Source of the DNA: Ascochyta rabiei
Taxonomy: Eukaryota; Ascomycota; Dothideomycetes; Pleosporales; Didymellaceae
DNA: 64,000 nucleotides
Reading direction: 5' to 3'
Assembly: GCF_004011695.2 (NCBI RefSeq)
Contig: NC_082412.1
Location: 248,001-312,000, forward strand
Below, one piece after another: positions 1-10,034 of the stretch (position 1 is the first letter of the stretch; the number at the start of each line of letters is the position of its first letter). The notes under the pieces are model-generated. The model was not told the DNA's origin, did no database searches, and saw only the letters and a list, made by a program, of their open reading frames with translations. Both the position numbers and the translations under genes were made by a program.

Positions 1-263
1 TGCCGGGAGGGCTTCTACGCACCTGGGCCTTTGCGACCGTCCTGGTCGCTGCGAGAGGCATTCTGGCTGTCGATGGCTGGGCGAGGGTGTATCTGGAGGT
101 TGCCCGTGGTTCGGTCGGTGTTCTGCAACGCGCCAAGACCACAAGAAACGTGAGAAGCGATGCCTAGGCCCTACACGCGCCTCCCGCCCCGGTCCAGTCC
201 ACGTCAACCACACCCCAACTCTCCTACATCGCTGCTGGAGCGCCTTCCCGCACTGCATCCACG
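1..263. other. Upstream region of the U1-70K gene
   Basis: GC-rich leader and promoter region ahead of the ATG at 264. No coding region with support is seen; the promoter elements are not distinct enough to name. Confidence 0.4.
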
Positions 264-1482
264 ATGACGTACCAGCTCCCGCCGATGCTGCTGAACCTGT
301 TCGCCCCGCGCCCGCCGCTGCGCTGGGTAGAGCCGAGCGACCACGCGCCGGAGAAGCGCTGCACGCCCAAGATCTCGGGCGTCGGCCAGTACCTGCAGGC
401 GATGCGCGAGTACAAGGACGCCGACGGCTACGTGCCGACCGACAGCTGGCTGCAGAAGCGCGACCGCAAGAAGATTGAGAAAAAGGAGAAGCGGGAGAAG
501 CTGCTCACCGAGGGCATCAACGATTGTACGGTTTGGCATTGTTCTACTTCTTCACGCACGCATGCTGACCCACTGCGCAGACAAGCCCAGCGAAGACCCA
601 AAGGTCCAGGGCGACGCCTTCAAGACGCTCTTCGTCTCGCGCCTCGCGTACGGCGCTACTTCTGACGACCTCGAGCGCGAGTTCGGCCGCTACGGCCCCA
701 TTGAGCGCATCCGAATCGTCGAGGACACCACCGCGCCGCCTGACGCGCCGCCCAAGAAGAAGAAGCGCGGCTATGCTTTCATCGTGTACGAGCGCGAGAA
801 GGACATGAAGGCCGCCTACAAGGAGACCGACGGCATCAAGATCAAGGACCGCCGTGTGCTCGTCGACGTCGAGCGCGGCCGCACCGTCTCTGGCTGGCGC
901 CCGCGTCGCTTTGGTGGAGGTCTCGGCGGTCGAGGCTACACCAAGGGCCCTGCTGCGCGTCCCTCTGGCCCAGGCGGCTTCGGTGCGCCCGCTGGACCTG
1001 GCGGCTTCGGAGGCCGTGGCGGTGGTTTCGGTGGTGGCTTCGGCGGTCGTGGAGGCGGTCGCGGTGGCTTTGGCGGCGGCGACCGTGGAGGCTTCCGAGG
1101 CGGCTTTGGCGGCGACCGCGGCGGTGGTCGAGGTGGATTCGGTGCCAGTCGCGGAGGCATTGGATACCAAGGCTCGAACGGCTACGGCCCGCCCGACGGT
1201 GCTCCTGCCGGTCCTCGAGGGCCACGAGGTGGGTTTGGCGGTGAGCGTGGTGAGCGCGGTAGCCATGGCGGCGACCGCGGCGGCGATCGCTACGGCGGTG
1301 GTGACAGGCGCGGAGGAGGCGATCGAGGATCCAGCGGCGCTAACAACGAACCGCTCGGCAGAGACCGATACAACGACCGCGACCGCGGCGGCCGCGACAG
1401 CTACAGTGGCCGCGACGACTCGCGCAAGCGTGCGTACGAGGGCGACAGCTACGATGACAGGAGCCAGCGCAGGAGGTACTAG
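264..1482 (+). CDS. U1 snRNP 70 kDa protein (U1-70K)
   Basis: Core spliceosomal protein that binds stem-loop I of U1 snRNA and helps define 5' splice sites in the nucleus. Exons 264-525 and 581-1482 are joined over a 55-nt intron (GTACGG...GCAG), giving 387 residues; the split codon restores the frame. The N terminus has the family signature [15 protein letters not shown]. One RRM follows, with RNP2 LFVSRL near residue 104 and RNP1 RGYAFIVY near 150. The U1-70K hallmark [19 protein letters not shown] comes directly after the RRM. The C-terminal half is an RGG/FGG-rich and then RD/RS-rich tail. The tail's low complexity creates long open frames on both strands, which are shadows. Family assignment is firm; the exact Gly-rich length may vary between strains. 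Confidence 0.94.
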
Positions 1483-1973
1483 GCTCGGTGCGCTCTTGAA
1501 CGGGTTTGTCACAGGTTCGCTCCTATATCTCCACCCTACCTTGTTCGTCAACGAGGGTAAGACCAAGAACAAGCACGTACACAACCCGCACCAGCCATTG
1601 GAGGGTAAGCAGATTCACTCTGGCAGATGGCGCGACACGACGACAAGAAGACTTCAACGAGCGAAGCCCGTGTACCTCACACGCACAGGCACACACAGGG
1701 AGAAACACCCACGACTCCGCCCATCGACTTCGGTCCTCGCTTTTGCTTTAGATTCAGCGCGGGAAACAATGGCTGTTCGATGAAAAAAATACGCAGTGCC
1801 AGGGTAGGCAAGAGTGACGCTCACACCCGTATCTGTATTTCCATGTTTCCTTTTCTTTTCGGTTCGAGCTTGCGGGCGCGTAGTAGGTAGGTAGTAAGTA
1901 TTAGTTTTCTCTTCGCCCGCAACCTGCACCCTGCACCCTGCAACCTGCAATCTGAAAACCGTCAAGGTAGGAT

Positions 1974-2036
1974 AGTGTGGTGTGGTGTGGTGTGGTGTGA
2001 TGTGGTGTGGTGTGATGTGGTGTGGTGAGTGAGTGG
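1974..2036. repeat. GTGTG/GTGAT pentanucleotide microsatellite
   Basis: About a dozen copies of TGGTG with a few TGATG variants run uninterrupted, in intergenic sequence. Confidence 0.9.
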
Positions 2037-2454
2037 GTGGGTGAGGATGTAAATGTCGACGTTGCTCCACTTGCTAATCTGATGAGACCAGTCTACCTGC
2101 CATGTACCTACCTACCTACCTACCTAGATAAAACACACGCCATGCACTGCATCCTCCCCATCCATGCATCCATGTCACTTGCTCGTCACTCGTCACTCCA
2201 GACATGCACACCAGCACCACCCCAGACATGCACACCAGCACCACGCCACGGACCAACGCAGCGAAAGACTGCTCCAAGCCCATCACCTCAAGGTAGATGA
2301 GGATACTCGAAAGACCTCCGAGGTGAACGCGGTCAACGGGGGTGGGGCGCTGGCGTTGGGGACTAGGGTTAGGGTAGAGGGTGAGAGGGAGCGGAGTCAT
2401 GGGAACGTGGAAGTAGTGAGCAGATAGATAGGACGATGTATCCATGGCTGCAGG

Positions 2455-2534
2455 GTAGTGCAGTGCAGTGCACTACTTTGCACTGCAATACACTACTCTG
2501 CACTACACTGCACTACACTGCACTACACTACACT
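2455..2534. repeat. Degenerate CACTA/CTGCA tandem repeat
   Basis: Repeated units such as CACTACACTG and GCACTACTTT extend to the stop codon of the uracil phosphoribosyltransferase gene at 2538, so this array lies in its 3' UTR on the minus strand. Confidence 0.8.
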
Positions 2535-2537
2535 ACC

Positions 2538-3326
2538 CTATTTCCCCAGCGTCAGAAACAGGCGGTCCCCAATGTCGCCCAGGCCGGGCTTGATCATGCC
2601 CTTGTCGTCGACGCTCTCGTCGCACCCGCCCACCCACACCTCCACGCCCTCGGCCCACTCGGCGCAGGCCTGCTGCAGCCCCTCCTGGGTCGCCAGCACA
2701 GCGACGACTACGATGCGCTTGACGCCGTGCTCCTTCAGGCTGTCAATGGCCGCGCAGGCGGTGGCGCCCGTGGCGATGATGGGGTCGACGACGATGGCGA
2801 GGTCGGCGGGCCCGCCGGCGTGCTGGTCCGTGGGCGAGTGGTAGGGCAGGTTGTTGTAGTACTCGACGGGCTGCAGTGTTGTCTTCTCGCGGAACAGGCC
2901 GAGGTGGTGGATCGGCACGGGGGCGGGGAGGAGGGAGGAGAGGGCGGGGACCATGGACAGGCCGGAGCGCAGGATGGGGACGAGGGAGATGCGCGAGGGG
3001 GCGGGCGAGGTTGTGGTGGTTGTGTATTCGTAGCCCAGCGGGGATTGGTCCTGGGTGGGCTGGTTAGTTGCTGTGCGCAGAGCGTGTGTACGGTTGTGTG
3101 TGTATGCACGACAACACTCCCCCCACCTGTGCTGGCTGGGCGGACGTACTGTGCCTTCCTCCTGGACCTTCAGCGCCGAGCCCAGGGCCTCATATCCGAC
3201 CATGAGGGCAATCTCGTGCACCAGCGTCTGCACATCTCTGCAGCCCGTGGAAGCGGAGCGCAGCTGTGAGAGCTTGGCCTGCAAGCATGGATGCGAGGAG
3301 ATGTGCGCGTTCTTGGGAATCGACAT
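2538..3326 (-). CDS. Uracil phosphoribosyltransferase
   Basis: Pyrimidine salvage enzyme converting uracil and PRPP to UMP. Exon 1 is 3150-3326 (59 codons, ATG at 3326) and exon 2 is 2538-3050; the 99-nt intron has donor GTACGT and acceptor CCCAG, giving 229 residues. Visible hallmarks are the N-terminal RDVQTLVHEIALMVGYEAL helix, VPILRSGLSMVPAL, the PRPP loop VVDPIIATGATACAAI and the C-terminal GLGDIGDRLF uracil-binding segment. Length agrees with fungal FUR1-type enzymes. The intron is a multiple of three and contains no stop, so an unspliced transcript would also stay in frame, adding 33 residues. Orthology to yeast FUR1 is inferred from family membership. Confidence 0.94.
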   Translation of the reverse strand: MSIPKNAHISSHPCLQAKLSQLRSASTGCRDVQTLVHEIALMVGYEALGSALKVQEEGTVRPPSQHRWGECCRAYTHNRTHALRTATNQPTQDQSPLGYEYTTTTTSPAPSRISLVPILRSGLSMVPALSSLLPAPVPIHHLGLFREKTTLQPVEYYNNLPYHSPTDQHAGGPADLAIVVDPIIATGATACAAIDSLKEHGVKRIVVVAVLATQEGLQQACAEWAEGVEVWVGGCDESVDDKGMIKPGLGDIGDRLFLTLGK

Positions 3327-4295
<969 letters not shown>

Positions 4296-6113
4296 ATGCC
4301 CGATGCAGACGACGAGCTCAGCCAGCGCGACTTCTACTTCAACGAGCAGCGCGCAAGCCTGCGGTCCGACACCTCCCCACGCTCTTCCAACGCCCGCCCG
4401 CGCTCAAGACACCAGAGCCTGCTGTCCCAGAGAGCGAGTCTGCCACTGCCACGGACCGCAGAGGACTTGCATCTTCATGCGCATCGTGCGGATAGCGACA
4501 CGCTGCCCTCGCCGCCGGGGAGTCCCTCGCCTGCGCCTGCGCCTGCGCCTGCGCCTGCGAGTCGGGAGCAGGAGAAGAGAAAGAGCAAGGAATTGTACAC
4601 GGGCAGAGATTCAGCCACGTCCTGGTGCAAATCACGCACACGCGCCACGTCAAAGGGGAGAAATGCCGAACATGGGCTGGTAGCAGCACCCTGGGACAAC
4701 CAAGACTTCCTGGCCTCTCCACCACCAGAAGCCCCAGGACGGCCGGCCGACAGAGACGACTGCTGGCCCACACGACCCGACAACGACGAGAGCAGCAGAA
4801 GCAACCTGCCACCGACTGCGCCACGCACACCGACCAAGCAGCGCTCACCACCGCCCTCAGGCTTCAGCCGCTCCAATCCCAGCAACTCGCCGCAATCTCA
4901 AAACAACATCACCGCCCTGCCCAGCATGACGTCCAGCGCAAAGAAGCAGCTCAACGGGGCCGACAGGTACCATCAGTCGTGGGAGACGTCGACAGCCAAG
5001 CGCATGGCCAGGTGTCTGACCAAGGTCTACACCATCTCCTTCCTCGTCTTCTTCGCCATCTGGGGCACACTCGCGCGCCTGGGTCTGCAAGCCCTGACAT
5101 CCTATCCCGGCGCGCCCCTCATCTTCTCCGAGCTGTGGGCCAACGTCGCCGGGAGCTTCGTCATGGGCTTTCTGTCCGAGGACACCCAGCTTTTCAGAGA
5201 GGAGTGGGGGAGCACGAGTCGCGGCGTCGACACCGCGCAGCCTGAAGAGGAGCCTGCCGGCGGCCACCGCGATCTGGAGAAGCAGCGCGACAGAGCAAGT
5301 CACAGCAAAGTCAAGAAGACGATTCCGCTGTACGTCGGCCTGACGACTGGCTTCTGTGGCAGCTTTACCAGCTTTTCGAGTTTTGTCAGAGACGTCTTCC
5401 TGGGCATGAGCAACGACTTGCCCGCGCCCGCGTACCATCCGACCTCGAGCCCGACGACGCTCGTCCACCGCGACGCTGGATACTCGGTCATGGCCCTCCT
5501 GGCCGTCGTCTTCATCACCGTCGCGCTATGCTACTGCGCGCTGAGAATGGGCGCGCATCTAGCCGTGTACCTGGATCCAATGACGCCCACGCTGCCCTTC
5601 CGCTTCACGCGCCGTGTAGTCGACCCATTGTTCGTCTTCCTCGGCATCGGATCCTGGGTCGGCGCAGTAGCCATGGCTGCGCTCCCCCCGCACAACACAT
5701 GGCGCGGACAAGCTCTCTTCGCCTGCGTCTTCGCCCCGCTCGGCTGCCTGGCTCGCTACTACATCTCGCAGCTCCTCAACGCCAAAATACCGTCTTTCCC
5801 GCTCGGCACCTTTGCGTGCAACCTGCTCGGCACAGCAGTGCTGGGCATGGCGTACGACCTGCAGCGCGTGGCGATTGGCGGCGTGGCAGGCGGCAGCGTC
5901 GTCGGCTGCCAGGTGCTGCAGGGCATCCAAGACGGCTTCTGCGGCGCCCTGACCACGGTCTCGACGTGGATGCTCGAGCTCGACACCCTGCGCAGGACCC
6001 ACGCGTACGTGTACGGCACCAGCAGTGTTGTTGCGGGGCTGAGCATCACGACGGTCATCATGGGCAGTGTGCGGTGGAGCATCGGATGGGAGGCTGTTGC
6101 GTGCGCGGCGTGA
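4296..6113 (+). CDS. Fluoride exporter, FEX/CrcB family
   Basis: Plasma-membrane fluoride channel that removes F- from the cytoplasm. The single-exon frame from the ATG at 4296 gives 605 residues. Residues 1 to about 235 are Ser/Pro/Arg-rich and probably disordered. Two CrcB-like repeats follow, the fused-dimer layout known for eukaryotic FEX: the first begins near residue 237 (AIWGTLARLGLQALTSYPG, NVAGSFVMGF) with GFCGSFTSFSSF at about 352; the second has LGCLARYYISQLL, NLLGTAVLG and GFCGALTTVSTW at about 547. These Gly-Phe-rich motifs include the Phe and Ser/Thr residues that line the fluoride path in this family. The disordered N terminus is long compared with yeast FEX1. In-frame initiation upstream would need a non-ATG codon, so 4296 is chosen. 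Confidence 0.92.
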   Translation: MPDADDELSQRDFYFNEQRASLRSDTSPRSSNARPRSRHQSLLSQRASLPLPRTAEDLHLHAHRADSDTLPSPPGSPSPAPAPAPAPASREQEKRKSKELYTGRDSATSWCKSRTRATSKGRNAEHGLVAAPWDNQDFLASPPPEAPGRPADRDDCWPTRPDNDESSRSNLPPTAPRTPTKQRSPPPSGFSRSNPSNSPQSQNNITALPSMTSSAKKQLNGADRYHQSWETSTAKRMARCLTKVYTISFLVFFAIWGTLARLGLQALTSYPGAPLIFSELWANVAGSFVMGFLSEDTQLFREEWGSTSRGVDTAQPEEEPAGGHRDLEKQRDRASHSKVKKTIPLYVGLTTGFCGSFTSFSSFVRDVFLGMSNDLPAPAYHPTSSPTTLVHRDAGYSVMALLAVVFITVALCYCALRMGAHLAVYLDPMTPTLPFRFTRRVVDPLFVFLGIGSWVGAVAMAALPPHNTWRGQALFACVFAPLGCLARYYISQLLNAKIPSFPLGTFACNLLGTAVLGMAYDLQRVAIGGVAGGSVVGCQVLQGIQDGFCGALTTVSTWMLELDTLRRTHAYVYGTSSVVAGLSITTVIMGSVRWSIGWEAVACAA

Positions 6114-6903
6114 GCCTTGACGTTCTGGACGGAATCGCTGATGACGCGAATGCAGGCTCAGCACAATCAAACACATAATGGTTAATAACAGATGCATGTA
6201 CATGAACAAAATAGACAAACCAATCCAACACAGCATAGCATAGTGTACATGCCCAGCGCAACAGACCCCCTAGTACCAACCATCTACACCACAACTGCAT
6301 CCTGTAAACTAGCTTACCGTTATTCTCCACACTCACTTACTTACTTACTTACTTACCTACCTACTCACTACCCAACCAACTCTACATCCACATCCCCATC
6401 CACATCCACATCCACATCCACATCTACATCTACGTCTACATCCAAAAGAAGAAGAAAAAGAAGAAGAAAAAGAAGAAGAAAAAGAAAAAGCAAAAAGCAA
6501 AAAGCAAAAAGCAAGAAGCAAAAAGCAAAAATCCAGCCAAAATCAGAGACATCTGCACGGTGCAACACTGCGTATTCCACCCACCCACCATACCAGCTCG
6601 GGAAGCACGGTGGTCTGGTCTTGTGATAACTGTAGCTGCGAGGTGAATGAATGGTATGTTGTGTTATATTAAGTTGTGTAAAGCTAAGCTAAGCTAAGCT
6701 GAGATAAGCTAAGCCAGGCTAGGCTAGGCCAGGCTAGGCTAGGATATAGTGTGTTTTGCTTTGCTATGTTGTGTGAAGCTAAGCTAAGCTAGGCTGAGCG
6801 AAGCTATGGTATGTTTCGCTCTATGTTCCGCTCTGCCCAGCCATGCGAGGCAGTCCTCCCCTGCAGACCTGTGCCGTGCGTGTGGTATGTAGTGTAAGAA
6901 TGA
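6114..6903. other. Intergenic region between convergent genes, simple-sequence rich
   Basis: Contains ACTT and CATCCA tracts (about 6330-6440), purine-rich GAAGAAAAA and AAAAGC repeats (about 6445-6530) and degenerate AAGCT/AGGCT pentamer tracts (about 6675-6800). These lie in the 3' flanks of the fluoride exporter and DOT1 genes. No gene is supported. Confidence 0.5.
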
Positions 6904-8697
6904 TCAGCGCGCCTTCTCCGCGATGAAGTACTCGACGCTCTCGCCAGCCCAAGACACGCAGTCGGTGCCGCTCTCAAAGCGCTCCTCGTCGAACAGCCCG
7001 GCGATGCTCTGCTCGCTCCTGACGCCCTTGGACAGCCCGCCACCAAAGGACTCGAGACTCACGACCTTGCACCCGAGTTTCAAGTCGAGAAACTTCTGCA
7101 GCAGGGCGTTGTTCAGCTCCTCGCCAAAGACCTTGTTGTTGACGAGGACGACGTCGGCGTGGGCCAGGACGGCGTCGATGGCGGGTGTCTCGAGGAAGTT
7201 GCCCTTGAGGAGGTGGAGGGCGCCGATGTTGAGGTTCCAGAGGCGGGCGCGGGCTTTGAGTTCGGTCGCTTGTCGTGTGGCGAGCGAGGCGGCCAGGTCC
7301 ATGATCTCGATGCCCCAGGATTCGGCGCCGGTTTGCAGGGCGGACTGCAGGACGACGTTGCCGACGCCGGAGCCGAGGTCGACGAAGACGTGGGACGAGT
7401 TGAGGCCGGTTTGCGCGAAGATTTTGTGCACGAAGACGGGCATCAGCTCGCCGTAGGTTGTCTCTTTGCCTTTGACTTTGCGCAGCTTGTGCGAGAGCGG
7501 GGAGACGATGCGCGCGTACGTCTGCTGGGTCATGTGCTTGACGAGACTGAGGGGGATGGCGTGCATGGCGTCCATCTTGGCGGGTATGGTGCCGTCTGCG
7601 AGCTTGGACCTGACGAGCTTGTTGAAGCGGATCAGCTCGAGCTGGTAGTCGGCAAAGGTGCCGCTGGCGGCGGCGCGTTTGAGTTTGCGGACGGGCCCGG
7701 TCACGTCGGAGGAGAGCGAGGCGGAGAGGTCGGCGGGGAGGTAGTGGGTTATGATTTCCTCAATGGTAAATTGGATGTCGCCGAGCGGATTGTACTCGGA
7801 CGAGTCGAAGGGGACCCTGGCTTCGAAGGTTTCCGGCGGCAGCGGGCTGGGATACTGCAGCTCGAGGGTGGGGATCTTGCCGCCGCCGGGCCATGCGGGC
7901 TTGTAGTTCTTCGCAAAGTCGCCTCTTGTCATCATTAGGCCGTGTGTCAGGCTGCCTCTTCTCGAGCGGTCGTTCTTGTCCGCGCCGTTTTCCCTTGGTG
8001 CGCCGTTTTCCTTTACCGCCGCATTCCCCCTGACCGAGGCCCCATTCTCCTTTCCTGACGCCCCGTTATCCTTCCCTGACGTCTCGTTATCCTTCCCTGA
8101 CGCCCCGTTCTCCTTCCCTGACGTCTCGTTATCCTTTCCTGACGCTCCATTCTCCTGTCTTGACGCCCCATTATCCTTCCCTGACGCCCCAGTCTCCTTC
8201 CCTTCCGATCCGTTTCCCTTCCCTTCCAATCCGTTTCCCTTCCCTTCCGACGCGTTCGCACATGCCATCGTCTCCGAGTCTCGCCGTATGCGCAGGCGGC
8301 GGTTCAAGTCCGGCTCGAGCTGGCGATTGGCAGCGGCAGGCTCCATACTACAGCTCTTCAGCCTCTTGCTCGAGCCGCCCACGGCCAGGCGGTCGGCGTC
8401 CTCGTCGGCGCTGGACTCGTCGCTGCTCGCCCACAGCGGCGGCGTGCTGGGCGTGACCTTGCGCTTGCGGATGCTCGAGACGGCCGGCGACTCGCGCGCG
8501 CCTTGCCCTGGGTGGCGGGGCCGTGGCGCCGACGAGGTCGAGGAGAGCTGGTAGCGGTTCGCTGCTGGCGGTGCGGTTGTGCGGCCGTTTGCTGGTTTCG
8601 CGCTCGGCGCAGGCGTGCGCGGTGGGGGCGGCGCGGCGACTTTCTTCAGGATGGTGACGGTCCGCGTCTTGATCTTGGGTTTGCTGGGCTCGAACAT
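6904..8697 (-). CDS. Histone H3-K79 methyltransferase DOT1
   Basis: Chromatin enzyme that methylates Lys79 of histone H3 using SAM; known roles are telomeric silencing, transcription and checkpoint control. Single exon, 597 residues from the ATG at 8697. The N-terminal half is low complexity and basic, including a degenerate heptad array of GKDNGAS/GKENGAS type at about residues 146-240. The C-terminal DOT1 domain includes the SAM-binding VFVDLGSGVGNVVLQ near residue 437, GIEIMDLAA and the NNKVFG substrate-binding loop near 520, ending with SVEYFIAEKAR. The repeat array leaves a long antisense frame that is not a gene. Fungal DOT1 proteins usually have a variable N-terminal extension and conserved C-terminal domain, as here. 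Confidence 0.93.
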   Translation of the reverse strand: MFEPSKPKIKTRTVTILKKVAAPPPPRTPAPSAKPANGRTTAPPAANRYQLSSTSSAPRPRHPGQGARESPAVSSIRKRKVTPSTPPLWASSDESSADEDADRLAVGGSSKRLKSCSMEPAAANRQLEPDLNRRLRIRRDSETMACANASEGKGNGLEGKGNGSEGKETGASGKDNGASRQENGASGKDNETSGKENGASGKDNETSGKDNGASGKENGASVRGNAAVKENGAPRENGADKNDRSRRGSLTHGLMMTRGDFAKNYKPAWPGGGKIPTLELQYPSPLPPETFEARVPFDSSEYNPLGDIQFTIEEIITHYLPADLSASLSSDVTGPVRKLKRAAASGTFADYQLELIRFNKLVRSKLADGTIPAKMDAMHAIPLSLVKHMTQQTYARIVSPLSHKLRKVKGKETTYGELMPVFVHKIFAQTGLNSSHVFVDLGSGVGNVVLQSALQTGAESWGIEIMDLAASLATRQATELKARARLWNLNIGALHLLKGNFLETPAIDAVLAHADVVLVNNKVFGEELNNALLQKFLDLKLGCKVVSLESFGGGLSKGVRSEQSIAGLFDEERFESGTDCVSWAGESVEYFIAEKAR

Positions 8698-8743
8698 GGC
8701 ACGACGTCGGGGTGCTGCGAGCCGGGCGGTATGCGTATGCGTG

Positions 8744-8900
8744 TGTCTATGTGGGTGGGTGGGTGGCTATGTGTGTGTGTATGTGTGTGTGTATGCGTGT
8801 GTGTATGCGTGTGTGTATGCGTGTGTGTATGCGTGTAGGGGGATGTGTATGCAAGTATGCAGGTATGCGTGTGTGTGTATATGCGTATATATGCGTATAT
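8744..8900. repeat. GT-rich microsatellite (GTGTGTATGC units)
   Basis: Repeated GTGTGTATGC and GTATATATGC units lie just upstream of the DOT1 start codon. Confidence 0.85.
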
Positions 8901-9290
8901 ATGCGAATGCGGGTCGTGTGCGCAAGAACGAGTGACCAGTGTAGCGTGCAGGGCAGGCAGCAGTATGCGAGGACGGGCGAACAAACAAGGCGTATACAAG
9001 TACAGCGCCACCAGCAAGCAGCACGCCGCGTCGACGAACAAGCACAAGTCTCCAGAAGTTGTCAGCAGCGCAAAGCCCTCACCGGGCAGCCCTCCTGAGA
9101 AGCTAGCAACCAATACAAGCCTCGTGCGCCCCAGTCGTCGACCCAGTTGCGCGTTCCCGGCCGCCGCTTGATTCGACGCCACTGCACAATGCCGCAGGGG
9201 TGCGCAGCCAACGGGGTCCTTTTCTTGGCGGCGTCCCTGCGCTGTGCCATGTGCGTGGTATCCTGATTACACGACCTGCCGACCTGCCGA

Positions 9291-9336
9291 CCTACCTACC
9301 TACCTACCTACCTACCTACCTACCTACCTACCTACC
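9291..9336. repeat. (CTAC)n microsatellite
   Basis: Eleven or so perfect CTAC tetranucleotides in intergenic sequence. Confidence 0.95.
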
Positions 9337-9450
9337 AACTTATTTCGAGGGCGGGCGTGTAGTTTCGCTGGATGGACTTTGGTCTCATCTGATTTGATCT
9401 GGCTTGATTTGCTTTACATTGCATTGATTTCACTTCACCTCTCTTGTCTG

Positions 9451-9542
9451 TCTGCAGTCTTTCGTCCTATCTGTTGCCTGCAGTCTTTCGTCCTATGTTG
9501 CCTGCAGTCTTTCGTCCTATGTTGCCTGCAGTCTTTCGTCCC
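9451..9542. repeat. Tandem TGCCTGCAGTCTTTCGTCC repeat
   Basis: Four head-to-tail copies of a unit of about 20-28 bp sharing CTGCAGTCTTTCGTCC, separated by TATGT or TATCTGT. Confidence 0.8.
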
Positions 9543-10034
9543 ATCTCTGTTGCATCTCGTCTCTCCTCTCCACCGCCGTTGACATTACTCACCACATCCA
9601 CACTCACATCCCCTACCTATCCACCACCCATCTATGTTCGAAGAAGAGATTGTGGGTATATTGAATCGCGACGAAAAAGAAAGGAATGAGCCCAGCGACT
9701 CCATGTATGCGTGCTTGCGTGCTAAACAAAACGATGAATGTGCATAAAAAAAGATTTTTTTTTTTCAGAATAATCGCAGCGCCGCTGAAAGCAATGCTTC
9801 TTCGCTCTTCTTCTGTTTCCGACTCGCTCGATTTTGAATGATCCATGCTCATGTCCGTGTCCTGTTCAATCATGTACACGAATGCAAGTCGCAAGGCCAA
9901 GGAGCGCAACGCTAACGCTAAGGATGCTGATGCAATGCAATGCGATGCTGCCAAAGGAGACTCGTTGTTCGCGTGAATGTTGCTTTTCTTCCTACTTTCC
10001 TTCTTCTCTCTACCCTCTTCTTGACGTAATGCGA

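Larger units (their letters stand above)
1483..2537. other. Intergenic region between convergent genes, microsatellite-rich
   Basis: Holds the 3' ends of U1-70K and of the convergent uracil phosphoribosyltransferase gene. It contains several short low-complexity blocks (TGGTG-type, TACC, CACTA-type). No coding region is supported. Confidence 0.5.
8698..10034. other. Intergenic region with TG-rich and CTAC microsatellites
   Basis: Upstream region of DOT1 and 3' region of the GPI protein gene. It carries a GT/GTATGC tract, a CTAC array and a 21-24-bp direct repeat (TTGCCTGCAGTCTTTCGTCC) present about four times at 9451-9542. No coding region is supported. Confidence 0.5.

Noticed and set aside
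544..1584. Ala/Thr-rich long open frame opposite U1-70K
   Set aside because: It is the reverse complement of the RGG-rich repeats; low-complexity composition keeps several frames open.
854..1783. Ala/Val-rich frame overlapping the U1-70K tail
   Set aside because: Same cause: a frame shift of the Gly-rich region, with no family-like content.
2359..2376. GACTAGGGTTAGGG as a telomere-like block
   Set aside because: Only two TTAGGG-like units in an otherwise ordinary intergenic stretch.
7159..7938. 259-codon antisense frame over the DOT1 domain
   Set aside because: It is the shadow of a conserved catalytic domain in the other strand.
9291..9336. Direct tandem tetranucleotides as a possible CRISPR array
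   Set aside because: Perfect uninterrupted CTAC units without spacers, and the DNA is eukaryotic.
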